A stretch of DNA of 64,000 nucleotides from Aeromonas lusitana (GCF_002812985.1 NZ_PGCP01000028.1:1-64000); one strand, 5' to 3'; shown: positions 48,657 through 60,585, numbered from the stretch's first letter. Notes: generated by a model not told the origin, from the sequence alone. Numbers and translations: made by a program.

Positions 48657-49355
48657 CTAGATAAACTCGTAGGCGTCGCCGAAGATGCGCTCCGGCTCGG
48701 CGCCCAGCACCTTGAACTCCTCCCGCGCGGCACCCGCCATCTCGAAGCGGCCCGCCACATAGATGTCGTAATCGTGCAGGCTGACGAAGTCGTCCATGAT
48801 GGCCTTGTGCACCAGCCCGGTCCGGCCGGTCCAGTCCGCTTCCGGCTCCTGCACCACGGGCACGAAGGTCAGCGGGGCATAATCCAGCGCCCACTGCAGC
48901 ATCTGCCCCTGCTCGTACAGCCAGTGTGCCTGACGCACTCCCCAGTAGAGGAACACGGGACGCTTGCTGTCGGTGGCGATCAGATACTCCAGAATGGAGC
49001 GGGCGTAGGAGAAACCTGTGCCGCCCGCCATCAGGATCAGGGGACGGGGGGATTCGTCCCGAAGGAAGGCCTTGCCCGCCGCCAGTTCGATCTCGATCTC
49101 GCCCTGCTCGCGCATGCGGGCCAGCACCTGACCGGCGTAGGCGTTTTCAGGGGTGGCACCGATCTGCAGCTCCAGCACACCGGAGCGGGTCGGCGAGTTG
49201 GCGATGGAGAAGGGACGCTTGTCCGAGTCACTCATCACCACCAGCAGATACTGGCCAGGCTTGAAGCTGATGGCTTGCTGCGGCGCCAGGGCCACATGCC
49301 AGATGGTGTCGACATATTCGCGCAGTTCCTCTACGCGGCACTTGATACGTTGCAT
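48657..49355 (-). CDS. fre: NAD(P)H-flavin reductase Fre
   Basis: 232 residues (E. coli 233). Cytosolic enzyme that reduces free flavins with NAD(P)H. KPGQYLLVVMSDSDKRPFSIANSP is the flavin-contact RPFS motif. ILMAGGTGFSYARSILEYL is the NAD(P)H-binding motif. The ATG at 49355 has AAAGGA upstream. It follows ubiD by 154 bases, as in E. coli, where ubiD and fre are adjacent. Confidence 0.95.
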   Translation of the reverse strand: MQRIKCRVEELREYVDTIWHVALAPQQAISFKPGQYLLVVMSDSDKRPFSIANSPTRSGVLELQIGATPENAYAGQVLARMREQGEIEIELAAGKAFLRDESPRPLILMAGGTGFSYARSILEYLIATDSKRPVFLYWGVRQAHWLYEQGQMLQWALDYAPLTFVPVVQEPEADWTGRTGLVHKAIMDDFVSLHDYDIYVAGRFEMAGAAREEFKVLGAEPERIFGDAYEFI

Positions 49356-49509
49356 TCTTGTCCTTTTGACGGGCCAGCCCGGCCCGTTCTCGCTCATTGA
49401 TTCACTGTGTTCTGGCGACCTGCGCGTGGTCAGGTCAGTCGAGCATACCCAATTCGGGCCGGCAATACCGCTCTTTATGCATCGAACGGTCCCCTGACCC
49501 GCCCTGTGG

Positions 49510-50991
49510 CTAGTCCAGGATCTTCAGCTCATCCCAGATGGCATCGATCTTGGCGGTGACGGCGGCATCCTGGACTATGGGTTGGCCCCACTCCCGGTTG
49601 CTCTCCCCCGGCCACTTGTTGGTGGCATCCAGCCCCATCTTGGAGCCGAGCCCCGACACCGGCGAGGCGAAGTCCAGGTAGTCAATCGGCGTGTGCTCGA
49701 TCAGGGTGGTGTCCCGCGCCGGGTCCATCCGGGTGGTGATGGCCCAGATCACGTCCTTCCAGTCACGGGCGTTGATGTCGTCGTCGCAGACGATCACGAA
49801 CTTGGTGTACATGAATTGGCGCAGGAAGGACCAGACCCCCAGCATCACCCGCTTGGCGTGGCCAGGGTAGCGTTTCTTGATGGTCACCACCGCCATCCGG
49901 TAGGAGCAACCCTCCGGCGGCAGGTAGAAGTCCACTATCTCGGGGAACTGCTTTTGCAGCAATGGCACGAACACCTCGTTCAGCGCCACCCCGAGCACCG
50001 CCGGCTCATCGGGCGGACGACCGGTATAGGTGCTGTGATAGATGGCATCGCGGCGCTTGGTCATGTGGGTGATGGTGAACACCGGGAACTCGTCCACCTC
50101 GTTGTAATAACCCGTGTGATCCCCATAGGGACCTTCCGGCGCCATCTCGCCCGGCTCCAGATAGCCTTCCAGCACGATTTCGGCGCTGGCGGGCACTTCC
50201 AGATCACAGCTCAGGGCCTTCACCACCTCGGTGCGACTGCCCCGCAGCAGGCCGGCGAAGGCATACTCGGAGAGGGTATCCGGCACCGGCGTCACGGCGC
50301 CGAGTATGGTGGCAGGATCGGCGCCGAGCGCCACCACCACGGGGAAGCGCTCACCGGGATGCGCCTCCTGCCACTCGCGAAAATCGATGGCGCCGCCGCG
50401 GTGATCCAGCCAACGCATGATCAGCTTGTTCTTGCCGATCTTCTGCTGGCGGTAGATGCCGAGGTTCTGGCGCTTCTTGTAGGGGCCGCGAGTGATGGTC
50501 AGGCCCCAGGTCACCAGGGGCGCCACGTCCCCCGGCCAGCAATGCTGGATCGGGATCTGGTCGAGATCCACCGCGTCCCCTTCCAGCACCACCTGTTGGC
50601 AGGGGGCGGAGGAGAGCCGCTTGGTCGGCATGTTCAGCACCTGCTTGAAGATGGGCAGCTTCTCCATCAGCTCCTTGAGGCCGCGGGGGGGCTCCGGCTC
50701 CTTCAGGTAGGAGAGCCAGGTCCCCACCTGGCGCAGGGCGCCGACGTTGGGCTGACCCATGCCCATGGCGACGCGGTCAGGCGTACCGAACAGGTTCGTC
50801 AGCACCGGCATGTCATAGCCCTTGGGGTTCTCGAACAGCAGGGCCGGGCCGCCCGCACGCAGGGTGCGGTCGCTGATTTCGGTCATCTCCAGATAGGGGT
50901 CTATCTCGCGGCTGATGCGCTTGAGCTGTCCGTTTTGTTCCAGCTGCGCGATGAAATCACGCAAGTCCTTGTATTTCATGCGGGTACCCAT
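49510..50991 (-). CDS. ubiD: 3-octaprenyl-4-hydroxybenzoate decarboxylase UbiD
   Basis: 493 residues (E. coli 497). Prenylated-FMN decarboxylase of ubiquinone synthesis. [22 protein letters not shown] is the N-terminus. [61 protein letters not shown] and [24 protein letters not shown] are signatures, including the catalytic Glu region. The start may be at 50991 or four codons in (50979); neither has a good ribosome site. A TATAAT at 51009-51014 (minus) at the end of the upstream gene may be its -10. Confidence 0.95.
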   Translation of the reverse strand: MGTRMKYKDLRDFIAQLEQNGQLKRISREIDPYLEMTEISDRTLRAGGPALLFENPKGYDMPVLTNLFGTPDRVAMGMGQPNVGALRQVGTWLSYLKEPEPPRGLKELMEKLPIFKQVLNMPTKRLSSAPCQQVVLEGDAVDLDQIPIQHCWPGDVAPLVTWGLTITRGPYKKRQNLGIYRQQKIGKNKLIMRWLDHRGGAIDFREWQEAHPGERFPVVVALGADPATILGAVTPVPDTLSEYAFAGLLRGSRTEVVKALSCDLEVPASAEIVLEGYLEPGEMAPEGPYGDHTGYYNEVDEFPVFTITHMTKRRDAIYHSTYTGRPPDEPAVLGVALNEVFVPLLQKQFPEIVDFYLPPEGCSYRMAVVTIKKRYPGHAKRVMLGVWSFLRQFMYTKFVIVCDDDINARDWKDVIWAITTRMDPARDTTLIEHTPIDYLDFASPVSGLGSKMGLDATNKWPGESNREWGQPIVQDAAVTAKIDAIWDELKILD

Positions 50992-51009
50992 GATGCAGGT
51001 GAGGGGGCA

Positions 51010-52020
51010 TTATAACCCCGGCCGCCCATCCGGTGTACCCGTATCGGGTCGCATGACGGACGTGCCGTGACGCCGCTCCTGGTGAGTGAGCCGGTCCGCC
51101 AGCTGGGCCAGCAGCCTGGGCTCGTCCATCTGCAGCAGCAAACCTGCCACCAGGCCGCTGTATTGCTGCTTGCCGAGCTCCGCCAGCAGGTATTGGCGGG
51201 CGGTATCCGGCAGCGGCGAGAGCCGGCTGAGCTGATGCAGGGCCGGCAGCAGCAGTCGGTCGTGACGACTGGCGGAGATCAGCAGATCGCTTGCCTCCTG
51301 ACCCCTGTAGAAGCGATTAATAGTGTGTAGCGCTGTCAAACTATCGTGATCCACTGGCTGGCGCCACAGTTTCTGGTACAGGGCGGGATCTCCGGTACGC
51401 TCTATGAGGTGCAGCAGCAATTGGTTGTCCGGCAGGAACAGATTCAGGGCCGCCAGTCGCCTGGACTCGCGCCTGAGAATGGGGGTCGGCTGGCTGTCCA
51501 GTACGGCCAGCAAGGCCTGTTGTTGACGCGCCAGCTCAGGATTGCGGCTGTAGTAGAGCTGCTTGAAGTCGAAGCTGTCCTGCGCCAGCAGTTGACGATA
51601 GTTGTCCTGCCAAGCGAGCTGCTGCCAGCGGCTCAGCACCAGCCGGGCCTCGGCCGGGAAGTCATAGGCGGGCAGCTGGACCAGGAAGCCGTCCACCTCC
51701 CCTTCCACCAGCCATTGGGGAGCCTTGGCGGCCTGATCCCGTACCCAGGCATGCAGCTCGGGGCTCGGCGTGACCAGCCGCTTGAGACCGGTCAGCAGCT
51801 GGTACAGCAGGTACTCGCGCTGGCCCACGGCTAGAGTCTCCAGCAAGGAGTCCATGGCGGCAAACTGCCCCAGCACCAGTCGCTGGTCAAGATAATCGAG
51901 GTGGCCCTGCAAGTCCTCATCCGCCACCAGCGGCGCCTGCAACCGCGGGGGAGAATCGGCGGCCTGCACGGGCGCGGCGGCCAGCAGCCACCCAATCCAT
52001 AGCAAGAAAATCAGCTTCAT
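51010..52020 (-). CDS. Exported protein of unknown function between rho and ubiD
   Basis: 336 residues, not recognised. Signal peptide MKLIFLLWIGWLLAAAPVQAA, then a soluble, leucine- and glutamine-rich helical protein: LQGHLDYLDQRLVLGQFAAM, REYLLYQLLTGLKRLV, RRESRRLAALNLFLPDNQLLLHLIERTGDPALYQKLW. The spacing suggests helical repeats and a periplasmic adaptor-like fold, but no family was identified. The start at 52020 is chosen for its signal peptide. It lies 122 bases after rho, past rho's terminator, and 18 before ubiD. Confidence 0.7.
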   Translation of the reverse strand: MKLIFLLWIGWLLAAAPVQAADSPPRLQAPLVADEDLQGHLDYLDQRLVLGQFAAMDSLLETLAVGQREYLLYQLLTGLKRLVTPSPELHAWVRDQAAKAPQWLVEGEVDGFLVQLPAYDFPAEARLVLSRWQQLAWQDNYRQLLAQDSFDFKQLYYSRNPELARQQQALLAVLDSQPTPILRRESRRLAALNLFLPDNQLLLHLIERTGDPALYQKLWRQPVDHDSLTALHTINRFYRGQEASDLLISASRHDRLLLPALHQLSRLSPLPDTARQYLLAELGKQQYSGLVAGLLLQMDEPRLLAQLADRLTHQERRHGTSVMRPDTGTPDGRPGL

Positions 52021-52098
52021 GACGTCCCTATCCTTGTGACATCCGGCCTTGTGGCGTCCTGGCCCCATAGTACTAAGGGCACCGGCAAATAGATAAAC

Positions 52099-52125
52099 AA
52101 AAACCGCGACCTGGGCCGCGGTTTT
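52099..52125 (-). terminator. Terminator after rho
   Basis: On the minus strand AAAACCGCG and CGCGGTTTTT flank an 8-base loop; the T run continues. It lies 18 bases after the rho stop. Confidence 0.82.
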
Positions 52126-52142
52126 ATCATTCTTGGGGGCTG

Positions 52143-53408
<1,266 letters not shown>

Positions 53409-53578
53409 AGTGGTGAAAGTCTGTAAGCAAGGATTGAAGTAGGGGAGACAGTCTGCTGGATTGATGCTGATCGGATTTGATTTGCCAGGCTGTTGGTAAG
53501 CAAAGAGTCAGGCAAAAAGGTTAGCAAACGAGCGATAAACTAGCACCAATCGGGATGAGCGTCTAGGTGATAAAACAC

Positions 53579-53607
53579 AAGGAGCGCATTATTGCAATGC
53601 GCTCCTT
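53579..53607 (-). terminator. Terminator after trxA
   Basis: AAGGAGCGCATT and its complement AATGCGCTCCTT form a 12-base stem with a short loop, just past the trxA stop on the minus strand, upstream of the rho leader. Confidence 0.75.
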
Positions 53608-53615
53608 CTTGATTA

Positions 53616-53942
53616 TTACAGGTTACCGTCCAGGAACTCTTTCAGCTGAGTCTTGGACAGGGCGCCGACCTTGGTCGCTGCCACTTCGCCATTCTTGAAC
53701 AGCAAGAGGGTCGGGATACCGCGAATGCCATACTTGGGCGGAGTGTCGGCGTTATGATCGATGTTCAATTTCGCCACGGTCACGCGACCGGCATATTCTT
53801 GGGCGACTTCGCTGAGGATCGGGGCAATCATCTTGCACGGACCGCACCATTCAGCCCAGAAATCGACCAGAACGGGGCTGTCGGCTTTGATTACATCGGC
53901 CTCGAAGCTGGCATCGCTCAGCTGAACAATCTTGTCACTCAT
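53616..53942 (-). CDS. trxA: Thioredoxin 1
   Basis: 108 residues (E. coli 109). Active site [15 protein letters not shown], cis-Pro region [14 protein letters not shown]. General cytosolic disulfide reductase. The ATG at 53942 is used (MSDKIVQL); GGAG lies upstream. Divergent from rhlB and upstream of rho, as in E. coli. Confidence 0.97.
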   Translation of the reverse strand: MSDKIVQLSDASFEADVIKADSPVLVDFWAEWCGPCKMIAPILSEVAQEYAGRVTVAKLNIDHNADTPPKYGIRGIPTLLLFKNGEVAATKVGALSKTQLKEFLDGNL

Positions 53943-54055
53943 CTCCAACTCCAGTCAGTAATTAAGGCTTTATTGACGGATCAACAAAGGCAATAGTTGC
54001 CCTATTTGAAATGATCCTGTTTATTATTGCAAGCCTAACCTGATAACCTACCGCC

Positions 54056-55345
54056 ATGAGCAAAACACATCTAACGACCGAAAAATTCGCCCAAATGGGC
54101 CTCGAACCCGAAGTTCTGGCTGGTCTGGAATCAAAGGGATTTCACTATTGCACGCCCATCCAGGCACTGTCTCTGCCGCTGCTGGTAGAAGGCCATGACC
54201 TCGCCGGTCAAGCCCAGACAGGGACCGGCAAAACCCTTGCCTTCCTGGCCGCGACCTTCAACTATCTGTTGACCCACCCGCTGACCCAACCGCGCCTGAT
54301 CAACCAGCCGCGCGCCATCATAATGGCACCGACCCGGGAGCTGGCGGTCCAGATCTACAACGATGCGGAAAGCATGTCTGCCTCGACCGGCCTCAAGCTC
54401 GGTCTCGCCTACGGTGGCGAAGGCTACGACAAGCAGCTGGCCGTGCTGGAACAGGGTGTCGACATCCTGATCGGCACCACGGGTCGCATCATCGACTACT
54501 TCAAGTCCAAGGTCATCGATCTGGGCAACATCCAGGTAGTGGTATTGGATGAAGCGGATCGCATGTTCGATCTCGGCTTTATCAAGGACATCCGCTTCCT
54601 GTTCCGCCGCATGCCCCCCGCCACCGAGCGCCTGAGCATGCTGTTCTCCGCCACCCTCTCCCTGCGGGTGCAGGAGCTGGCCTACGAGCACATGAACCAC
54701 CCGGAACACGTACAGGTCGAGCCGGAACAGATGACGGGCGTGCGCATCAAGGAGGAGCTGTTCTATCCCTCCAATGAAGACAAGATGCTACTGTTGCTCT
54801 CCCTGATGGAAGAAGAGTGGCCGGAGAAAGCCATCGTCTTCGCCAACACCAAGCATGTCTGTGAAGACGTCCATGCCTGGCTGGAGAACGACGGCCACCG
54901 TGTCGGTCTGCTGACCGGCGACGTGCCCCAGAAGAAGCGGATGAAGATCCTGGAAGAGTTCACCAAGGGTCAGCTCGACATCCTGGTCGCCACCGACGTG
55001 GCCGCCCGTGGTCTGCACATCCCTGACGTGACCCACGTCTTCAACTTCGACCTGCCCGACGATGCCGAAGACTATGTACACCGTATCGGTCGTACCGGTC
55101 GCGCCGGCAAGAGCGGTCACTCCATCAGCCTGGCCTGTGAAGACTATGCCTTTAACCTGCCGGCCATCGAGGAGTACATCCACCACTCCATCCCGGTCAG
55201 CAAGTATGACCGCGAGGCGCTGCTGGATGACGTGACCGCCCCGAAACGGGTGTTCCGCAACCGCCAGCCGGTGAACCGCAACATGCGGGATCGTCAGGGT
55301 GGTGGCAACAGCAACAACCGCCGCCGTCCGCCCCGCAAGAGCTGA
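54056..55345 (+). CDS. rhlB: ATP-dependent RNA helicase RhlB
   Basis: 429 residues (E. coli 421). DEAD-box helicase of the RNA degradosome. Q motif [15 protein letters not shown], Walker [16 protein letters not shown] in [17 protein letters not shown] in [10 protein letters not shown], and [13 protein letters not shown]. The C-terminal tail ([20 protein letters not shown]) is short, basic and Gly/Asn-rich. gppA follows after 14 bases, so the two are co-transcribed. Confidence 0.97.
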   Translation: MSKTHLTTEKFAQMGLEPEVLAGLESKGFHYCTPIQALSLPLLVEGHDLAGQAQTGTGKTLAFLAATFNYLLTHPLTQPRLINQPRAIIMAPTRELAVQIYNDAESMSASTGLKLGLAYGGEGYDKQLAVLEQGVDILIGTTGRIIDYFKSKVIDLGNIQVVVLDEADRMFDLGFIKDIRFLFRRMPPATERLSMLFSATLSLRVQELAYEHMNHPEHVQVEPEQMTGVRIKEELFYPSNEDKMLLLLSLMEEEWPEKAIVFANTKHVCEDVHAWLENDGHRVGLLTGDVPQKKRMKILEEFTKGQLDILVATDVAARGLHIPDVTHVFNFDLPDDAEDYVHRIGRTGRAGKSGHSISLACEDYAFNLPAIEEYIHHSIPVSKYDREALLDDVTAPKRVFRNRQPVNRNMRDRQGGGNSNNRRRPPRKS

Positions 55346-55359
55346 CAGGACAGGCCCAG

Positions 55360-56850
55360 TTGCACAACTCGCCGCTCTATGCCGCCATCGACCTCGGCTC
55401 CAACAGCTTTCATATGCTGGTGGTGCGCGAGGTCGCCGGTGCCCTGCGCACCGTCACCAAGGTCAAGCGCAAGGTGCGCCTCGCCGCCGGTCTCGACTCC
55501 GAATTTCGCCTCAGCCGCGCCGCCATGGAGCGGGGCTGGGACTGTCTGCGCCTGTTCTCCGAGCAGCTGCAGGACATCCCCTCCGACAACATCCGGGTGG
55601 TGGGTACCGCCACCTTGCGCCTTGCCACCAACGTCGATGAGTTCCTGAGCGAAGCGGAACGGGTGCTCAACCACAGCATCGAGATCATCTCGGGCGAGGA
55701 AGAGGCCAAGACCATCTACGAGGGGGTCTCCTGGACCTCCGCCGGGGAAGGCAATCGGCTGGTGATCGACATCGGCGGCGCCAGTACCGAGCTGGTGATA
55801 GGCGAACACAGCGAGGCCAAGCTGCTCAACAGCCTGCACATGGGCTGCGTCACCTGGCTCAACAACCACTTCGGTGACGGCGAACTCTCCGAGGCCCGCT
55901 TCAATCAGGCCATCGCCGCCGCCAAAGCTGTGCTGGAGAAGGTGGCGGACGATTACCGCGTGCTCGGCTGGCGCACCTGCGTCGGTGCCTCGGGCACAGT
56001 CCAGGCGCTGCAGGAGATCATGCTGGCGCAGGGCAAGAGCGAGCGAGTCACCCTGCCGAAATTGCAGGAGTTGATGGGTCAGGCCATCGCCTGCGGCAAG
56101 CTGGACCGGCTGCAACTGGAAGGGCTGGCGGCCGAGCGGCTGACCGTGTTCCCCTCCGGCCTCGCCATCCTGATCGCCATCTTCGAAACCCTCGGCATCG
56201 AGAGCATGACCCTCGCCGGTGGCGCCCTGCGAGAAGGGCTCATCTACGGTCTGCTCGGCAACAATCACGACTGTGATGCCAGGGACAGGACCGCCGACAG
56301 CCTGATCAGCCGCTACCAGCTCGACAAGGAACATGCCGAGCGGGTGCGCGACACCGCCGTCGAGGCGTTCAACCAGCTTCAGCCGGCCTGGCGCCTCTCC
56401 AAGCGCTACGGTCGCCCGATCCTGCGTTACGCGGCCCTGCTGCACGAGATCGGGCTCTGCATCGAGTACAAGAAGGCCCCGCAACACGCGGCCTACATCA
56501 TAGACAACATCGACATGCCCGGTTTCACCCCGGCGCAGAAGAAGCTGTTGTCGGCCCTGCTGTTCAACCAGCGGGACGAATTCAAGCTGGAACCGCTGGA
56601 GAAGCAGGGAGCCGTCACCGGTCGCCAGGCGATTCGGCTGGCCCGCATCCTGCGCATCTCCCTCATCCTCTGCATGCGGCGCACCCAGGGCACAGTGCCC
56701 AAGTTCATGCTGCAGGCGGACGAGGATGCCCTGACCCTGACCCTGCCCAAGGGCTGGCTGGATGAACACTACCTGCGCGCCAGCGAGCTGCGCCTGGAAG
56801 TGGAGCGCCAGCAGAAGATGGGCTGGGCCACCCGTTTGCTGGAAGCCTAA
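55360..56850 (+). CDS. gppA: Guanosine pentaphosphate phosphohydrolase GppA
   Basis: 496 residues. Converts pppGpp to ppGpp in the stringent response. LYAAIDLGSNSFHMLVVREV is the ASKHA phosphate motif; VIDIGGASTELVIGEHSEAKLL is the second; ISGEEEAKTIYEGV is the Ppx/GppA motif; a C-terminal HD-like domain follows (about 310-490). No ATG fits: the start is TTG at 55360 with AGGA 9 bases upstream, a rare start that may limit expression. Confidence 0.93.
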   Translation: MHNSPLYAAIDLGSNSFHMLVVREVAGALRTVTKVKRKVRLAAGLDSEFRLSRAAMERGWDCLRLFSEQLQDIPSDNIRVVGTATLRLATNVDEFLSEAERVLNHSIEIISGEEEAKTIYEGVSWTSAGEGNRLVIDIGGASTELVIGEHSEAKLLNSLHMGCVTWLNNHFGDGELSEARFNQAIAAAKAVLEKVADDYRVLGWRTCVGASGTVQALQEIMLAQGKSERVTLPKLQELMGQAIACGKLDRLQLEGLAAERLTVFPSGLAILIAIFETLGIESMTLAGGALREGLIYGLLGNNHDCDARDRTADSLISRYQLDKEHAERVRDTAVEAFNQLQPAWRLSKRYGRPILRYAALLHEIGLCIEYKKAPQHAAYIIDNIDMPGFTPAQKKLLSALLFNQRDEFKLEPLEKQGAVTGRQAIRLARILRISLILCMRRTQGTVPKFMLQADEDALTLTLPKGWLDEHYLRASELRLEVERQQKMGWATRLLEA

Positions 56851-56873
56851 GCCCATTCCACCAGGAGAGCACC

Positions 56874-57128
56874 ATGACGGACTATCAACCCATCGACTGT
56901 GACCTCTACGACTGGCTCGAAATAGCCGCCCGCTGGCAGCTGCCGGTGACCATCAGCACCCGGCAGGGACGGCAGTGGGCGGACAAGGTGCAAACCATAG
57001 AGGCGAAAGATGGGGTCGAGTATCTGCAGCTGGAGAGCGGCGAGCGACTGAGTCTGGCTGAGCTCGCGACCCTGGATCTGGTCTGGCAGGGGGAAGCGAA
57101 GCGGGTACATTTCGCCCCCGGTCAGTGA
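56874..57128 (+). CDS. rof: Rho inhibitor Rof (YaeO family)
   Basis: 84 residues (E. coli Rof 84-86). YQPIDCDLYDWLEIAARWQLPVTI and VEYLQLESGERLSLAELATLDLV match E. coli Rof: the conserved YQPI(D/N)CD start and an Sm-like barrel. Rof binds the primary RNA site of Rho and blocks termination. In E. coli it sits far from rho; here it closes the rhlB-gppA transcript four genes from rho. CAGGAGAGC precedes the ATG, 23 bases after gppA. Confidence 0.88.
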   Translation: MTDYQPIDCDLYDWLEIAARWQLPVTISTRQGRQWADKVQTIEAKDGVEYLQLESGERLSLAELATLDLVWQGEAKRVHFAPGQ

Positions 57129-57144
57129 TAGACCATCGATCACC

Positions 57145-57181
57145 AAAAAGAGAGGGCCAGCTATGCTGGCCCTCTCTTTTT
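57145..57181. terminator. Bidirectional terminator between rof and rsmJ
   Basis: AAAAAGAGAGGGCCAGC-tat-GCTGGCCCTCTCTTTTT is a long near-perfect dyad between convergent genes. Confidence 0.92.
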
Positions 57182-57206
57182 ACATCCGTTTTTCCGGGCG
57201 GCCGGT

Positions 57207-57965
57207 CTAGCTCGCCAGCGCCGCCATCACATAGACGTCGAAGCGGTTGCTCTTGGTCTCGATGGCCATGCTGGGCTTTTGCTCGTTGAGCCAGCCCGCG
57301 TAGTCGGGCCGCTTCACCACCACCCGCTTCTCCGCCATCTTGAGGGCCGCCGGCAACAGGGCATCCGCGTCCAGATCCGGTCCCACCAGCGACTGGAATA
57401 CCCGCATCTCTTTTTTCACCAGCGCCGACTTCTGCTTATGGGGGAACATGGGGTCCAGGTAGATGACATCCGGCCGCTCGCTAAGGGCCAGCAGGTTGTC
57501 CACCGCCGGCCCTTGCAACAGCTGCATCCGCTCGCGCACCCAGGGGCCTATCTCAGGATCCTGCGCCGCCCGCGTCAATCCATCCTGCAACAGGGCCGCC
57601 ACTACTGGGCTGCGCTCGATCAGGGTCACCTTGCAGCCAAGGGACGCCAGCACGAAGGCATCGCGACCGAGCCCGGCGGTGGCGTCCACCACGGTCGGCA
57701 TAGCCCCCGCCTTGAGCCCCACCGCCTTGGCGATGGACTGGCCACGGCCGCCGCCGAACTTGCGCCTGTGGGCCACGGCCCCGTCCACGAAGTCCACGTA
57801 CACGGCCCCCAGCTTGGGTTCATCCAGCTTGCGCAGCTCCAGCCGCTCCTCGGTCAGCACCAGGGCGAAGGGGGCGGGAAATGCCACCTCGGCCAAGCGC
57901 AGGCGCAAGGCATCGAGCTCCCCTTCACGGGCGGGCACTTCACTGAAAACCTGGATATGGGGCAT
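57207..57965 (-). CDS. rsmJ: 16S rRNA (guanine-1516-N2) methyltransferase RsmJ
   Basis: 252 residues (E. coli 250). SAM-binding motif [29 protein letters not shown], catalytic-type motif [25 protein letters not shown] and KRPDYAGWL. It modifies G1516 of 16S rRNA. In E. coli rsmJ directly follows prlC; here a 2.6-kb cyclic-di-GMP gene separates them, all on the minus strand. Confidence 0.94.
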   Translation of the reverse strand: MPHIQVFSEVPAREGELDALRLRLAEVAFPAPFALVLTEERLELRKLDEPKLGAVYVDFVDGAVAHRRKFGGGRGQSIAKAVGLKAGAMPTVVDATAGLGRDAFVLASLGCKVTLIERSPVVAALLQDGLTRAAQDPEIGPWVRERMQLLQGPAVDNLLALSERPDVIYLDPMFPHKQKSALVKKEMRVFQSLVGPDLDADALLPAALKMAEKRVVVKRPDYAGWLNEQKPSMAIETKSNRFDVYVMAALAS

Positions 57966-58017
57966 AACGAAGACTCATGACGGCGTACAAGCCGTGCATC
58001 ATAGCAGAAGCGGAGGA

Positions 58018-60585
58018 TCAGCTCACGGTGGTCAGATTGGCCAGGTTCATCCCCTGGCGATTGAGGGTCAGGTATTCCACCAGATCGTCGTAGGGCAGCG
58101 GGCGGCTGAGCAGATAACCCTGGGTGAAGGCGCAGCCCTTCTGGCAGAGGAAGTTGAGCTGTTCTCGGGTCTCGACCCCTTCGATCACCACCTGCATGCC
58201 GAGGTTGTGCACTATGTTGATGATGCCGTCCAGTAGCAGCCTGTCTTGTTCGTTGAACGGGATGTGTCGCACGAAGGAGCGGTCAATTTTCACCAGATCC
58301 ACCGGGAAGGTGCGCAGGTAGTTCAGCGCCGAGTAGCCGGTGCCGAAGTCATCGATGGCCAGCTTGCAGCCCGCCTCACGCAAGGCGTCGATCCGCACCC
58401 TGTGCTGATCGCTGCTCTCCATCAGCAGGGATTCGGTGATCTCTATAATGATGTCCGCCGGGTCCAGGCCGAAGTGGCGGATCACCCGCAGCCACTCGTT
58501 CGCCTCCGGATCTATGGTCTGGAACTCCAGGGTGGAGCGGTTGATGGACATCTGCAGATCCGGGAAGCCGGACTGCTGCAAACGGGCCAGATCCCGGCAC
58601 GACTGCCACAGCACCAGGGCGCCCAGCCCCTGGATGAGGCCCGCCTCTTCCGCCAACGGGATGAAGTCCGCCGGCGAGACCTGACCCCAGTGGGGGTGAT
58701 ACCAGCGCACCAAAGCCTCCAGTTTGGCGACCCGGCCGCTGCGGTTATCCCAGATAGGCTGATAGGCCATGGTCAGCTGAGCCAGCTTGATGGCTTCGGC
58801 CAGATCCTGCTGCATCTGGTGACGCTGGCTCACCTCTTCCCGCATGGAGGCGCTGTAGGTCCCGAGTGGCCGCCCCTGCCGTTTGGCGACGAACAGCGCC
58901 TGCTCGGCGTTGCGCAGCAGCTCGTCGCTGTCGGCGCCATCGCTGGGACAGAGGGTGATGCCTAAGGTCGCCGTCACATAGAGGTGTTGATTGGCCAGCA
59001 TGAAGGGACGGGCGAAGCCGGCGATCACCTGCTTGGCGAACACCTCGGCCTGGCGGCGATTGACGATGCCGGGCACCAGGAAGGCGAACTCGTCGCCGCC
59101 GATGCGGGCCACCAGATCCTCGGTACGCACCCGACTCACCAGCCGATCCGACACCTCCCGCAGCAGGGCATCACCCACGTGGTGATCCATGCTGTTGTTG
59201 ACCGCCTTGAAGTTGTTGAGATCCAGCACCATAAGCGCGAAGCGCTCTCCCCGCTCGCAGAAGCGGCTGAGGCAGCGGCCGAACAGCCAGCGGTTCGGCA
59301 GGCCGGTGAGGTTGTCGTAGTTCGCCTGGGCCGCGATCTTCTGCTCCGCCAGCTTGGTCTGGGAGAGGTCGCTGAAGATGGCGATGTACTGGCTGATCTT
59401 GCCCCCTTCCCGCAGGGCGCTGATCATCAGCTGCTGGGGGTAGAGCTTGCCGTTCTTGCGCTTGTTCCACACCTCGCCACGCCAGATCCCGACCCGCTCC
59501 AGGGCATGGTACATATCGGCGTAGAAGGTCTGATCGTGCAGCCCGGACTTGAGCATGCTGGGGCGCTGGCCGCAGGCCTCCTCCTCGCTGTAACCGGTGA
59601 TCTTCTCGAACGCCGGGTTGACCGAGATAATGCGGCTGTCCGCATCGCACACCAGTATGGCCTCGGAGAGGTTGTCATAGACCCGGTGGGAGAGCTTGAG
59701 CTGCTCGGCGTGACGCTTGATGGGGTCGATATTCTCCAGCAGCAGCATCAGGTAGTCCGGCTGCAGCTGCTCGTTGCGGATCAGCGTCACCGTCACCCGA
59801 CCCCACAGCACAGAGCCGTCCCTATGCAGGTAGCGCTTCTCCTGAGTGAAGGCGGGACGCTCTCCCCGTCTCAGCTCTTCGTAGTAGGGTATGCTACCCA
59901 ACCAGTCTTCTGGATGATTAATCTCTGCTGCGGTGCGATTTTGCAGTTCATGTTGACTGTAGCCCAGCATCTTCTCGATGGCCGGGTTGACCCAGAGGAT
60001 CTTCCCCTCGAGGTCCAGCTTGCCGATACCGACCGGCGCATGGGACATCATGGTGTCCAGGAACCTGTGATACTCCGGCTGTGTCTGCGGTGCGGGCTTG
60101 GGCTGCTGCTGATACATGAGCGCCAGCTCGCGGCCGGCAACCGGGGCCAGCAGGCGCAACAAGCGCATGATCTTGTCCATGCTGGGCATGGCCCGTTTGA
60201 ACATGACGCTGCAGAGCCCCATGGTCTCGCCCTGGGCGTTCTTCAGGGCGATGCCGGCGTAGCCCCGGATCTGCCAGCGCTCCAGCACGGCGGCATGGGG
60301 AAACAGCTGGCAGGAGCGATCGTTGAACCAGGCTTCGCCCTGCTGCATGACGATCTCGCCCGGGGTGCTGGCAAGGGGAAAGCTGTAGGAGCCTATGTCC
60401 AGGGTGGCAGGATGGGCGGCATGGATGGTGAAGAACAGGCCCGAGGGGTCCTGCCCCGAAATAAGGACGAGATCCGCCCCCACCGCTTTGGCGATTTCAC
60501 TCACAAAAGTATCGAAATATCCCTTGCCGCTCAGATGAGACAGGCTTGAGATGATTTGATAGACAGACTCGAGTGCTCGCCTCAT
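58018..60585 (-). CDS. GAF-PAS-PAS-GGDEF-EAL cyclic-di-GMP protein
   Basis: 855 residues, no membrane helix. Order: GAF-like (about 1-160), PAS (about 175-300; VGIGKLDLEGKILWVNPAIEKMLGYS), PAS (about 300-420; SEAILVCDADSRIISVNPAFEKITGYS), GGDEF (about 425-590; RIGGDEFAFL) and EAL (about 600-845). EAL catalytic residues are all visible: KLEALVRW, IEITES, AIDDFGTGYSAL, VKIDRSFV and VIEGVET. The GGDEF motif is intact, but the metal/substrate loop is DLNNFKAVNNSMDHHVGD, less canonical than D-x-D-x-F-K..N-D..G-H. So phosphodiesterase activity is likely and cyclase activity uncertain. The ribosome site is distant (AAGGAG 15 bases away). Confidence 0.92.
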   Translation of the reverse strand: MRRALESVYQIISSLSHLSGKGYFDTFVSEIAKAVGADLVLISGQDPSGLFFTIHAAHPATLDIGSYSFPLASTPGEIVMQQGEAWFNDRSCQLFPHAAVLERWQIRGYAGIALKNAQGETMGLCSVMFKRAMPSMDKIMRLLRLLAPVAGRELALMYQQQPKPAPQTQPEYHRFLDTMMSHAPVGIGKLDLEGKILWVNPAIEKMLGYSQHELQNRTAAEINHPEDWLGSIPYYEELRRGERPAFTQEKRYLHRDGSVLWGRVTVTLIRNEQLQPDYLMLLLENIDPIKRHAEQLKLSHRVYDNLSEAILVCDADSRIISVNPAFEKITGYSEEEACGQRPSMLKSGLHDQTFYADMYHALERVGIWRGEVWNKRKNGKLYPQQLMISALREGGKISQYIAIFSDLSQTKLAEQKIAAQANYDNLTGLPNRWLFGRCLSRFCERGERFALMVLDLNNFKAVNNSMDHHVGDALLREVSDRLVSRVRTEDLVARIGGDEFAFLVPGIVNRRQAEVFAKQVIAGFARPFMLANQHLYVTATLGITLCPSDGADSDELLRNAEQALFVAKRQGRPLGTYSASMREEVSQRHQMQQDLAEAIKLAQLTMAYQPIWDNRSGRVAKLEALVRWYHPHWGQVSPADFIPLAEEAGLIQGLGALVLWQSCRDLARLQQSGFPDLQMSINRSTLEFQTIDPEANEWLRVIRHFGLDPADIIIEITESLLMESSDQHRVRIDALREAGCKLAIDDFGTGYSALNYLRTFPVDLVKIDRSFVRHIPFNEQDRLLLDGIINIVHNLGMQVVIEGVETREQLNFLCQKGCAFTQGYLLSRPLPYDDLVEYLTLNRQGMNLANLTTVS

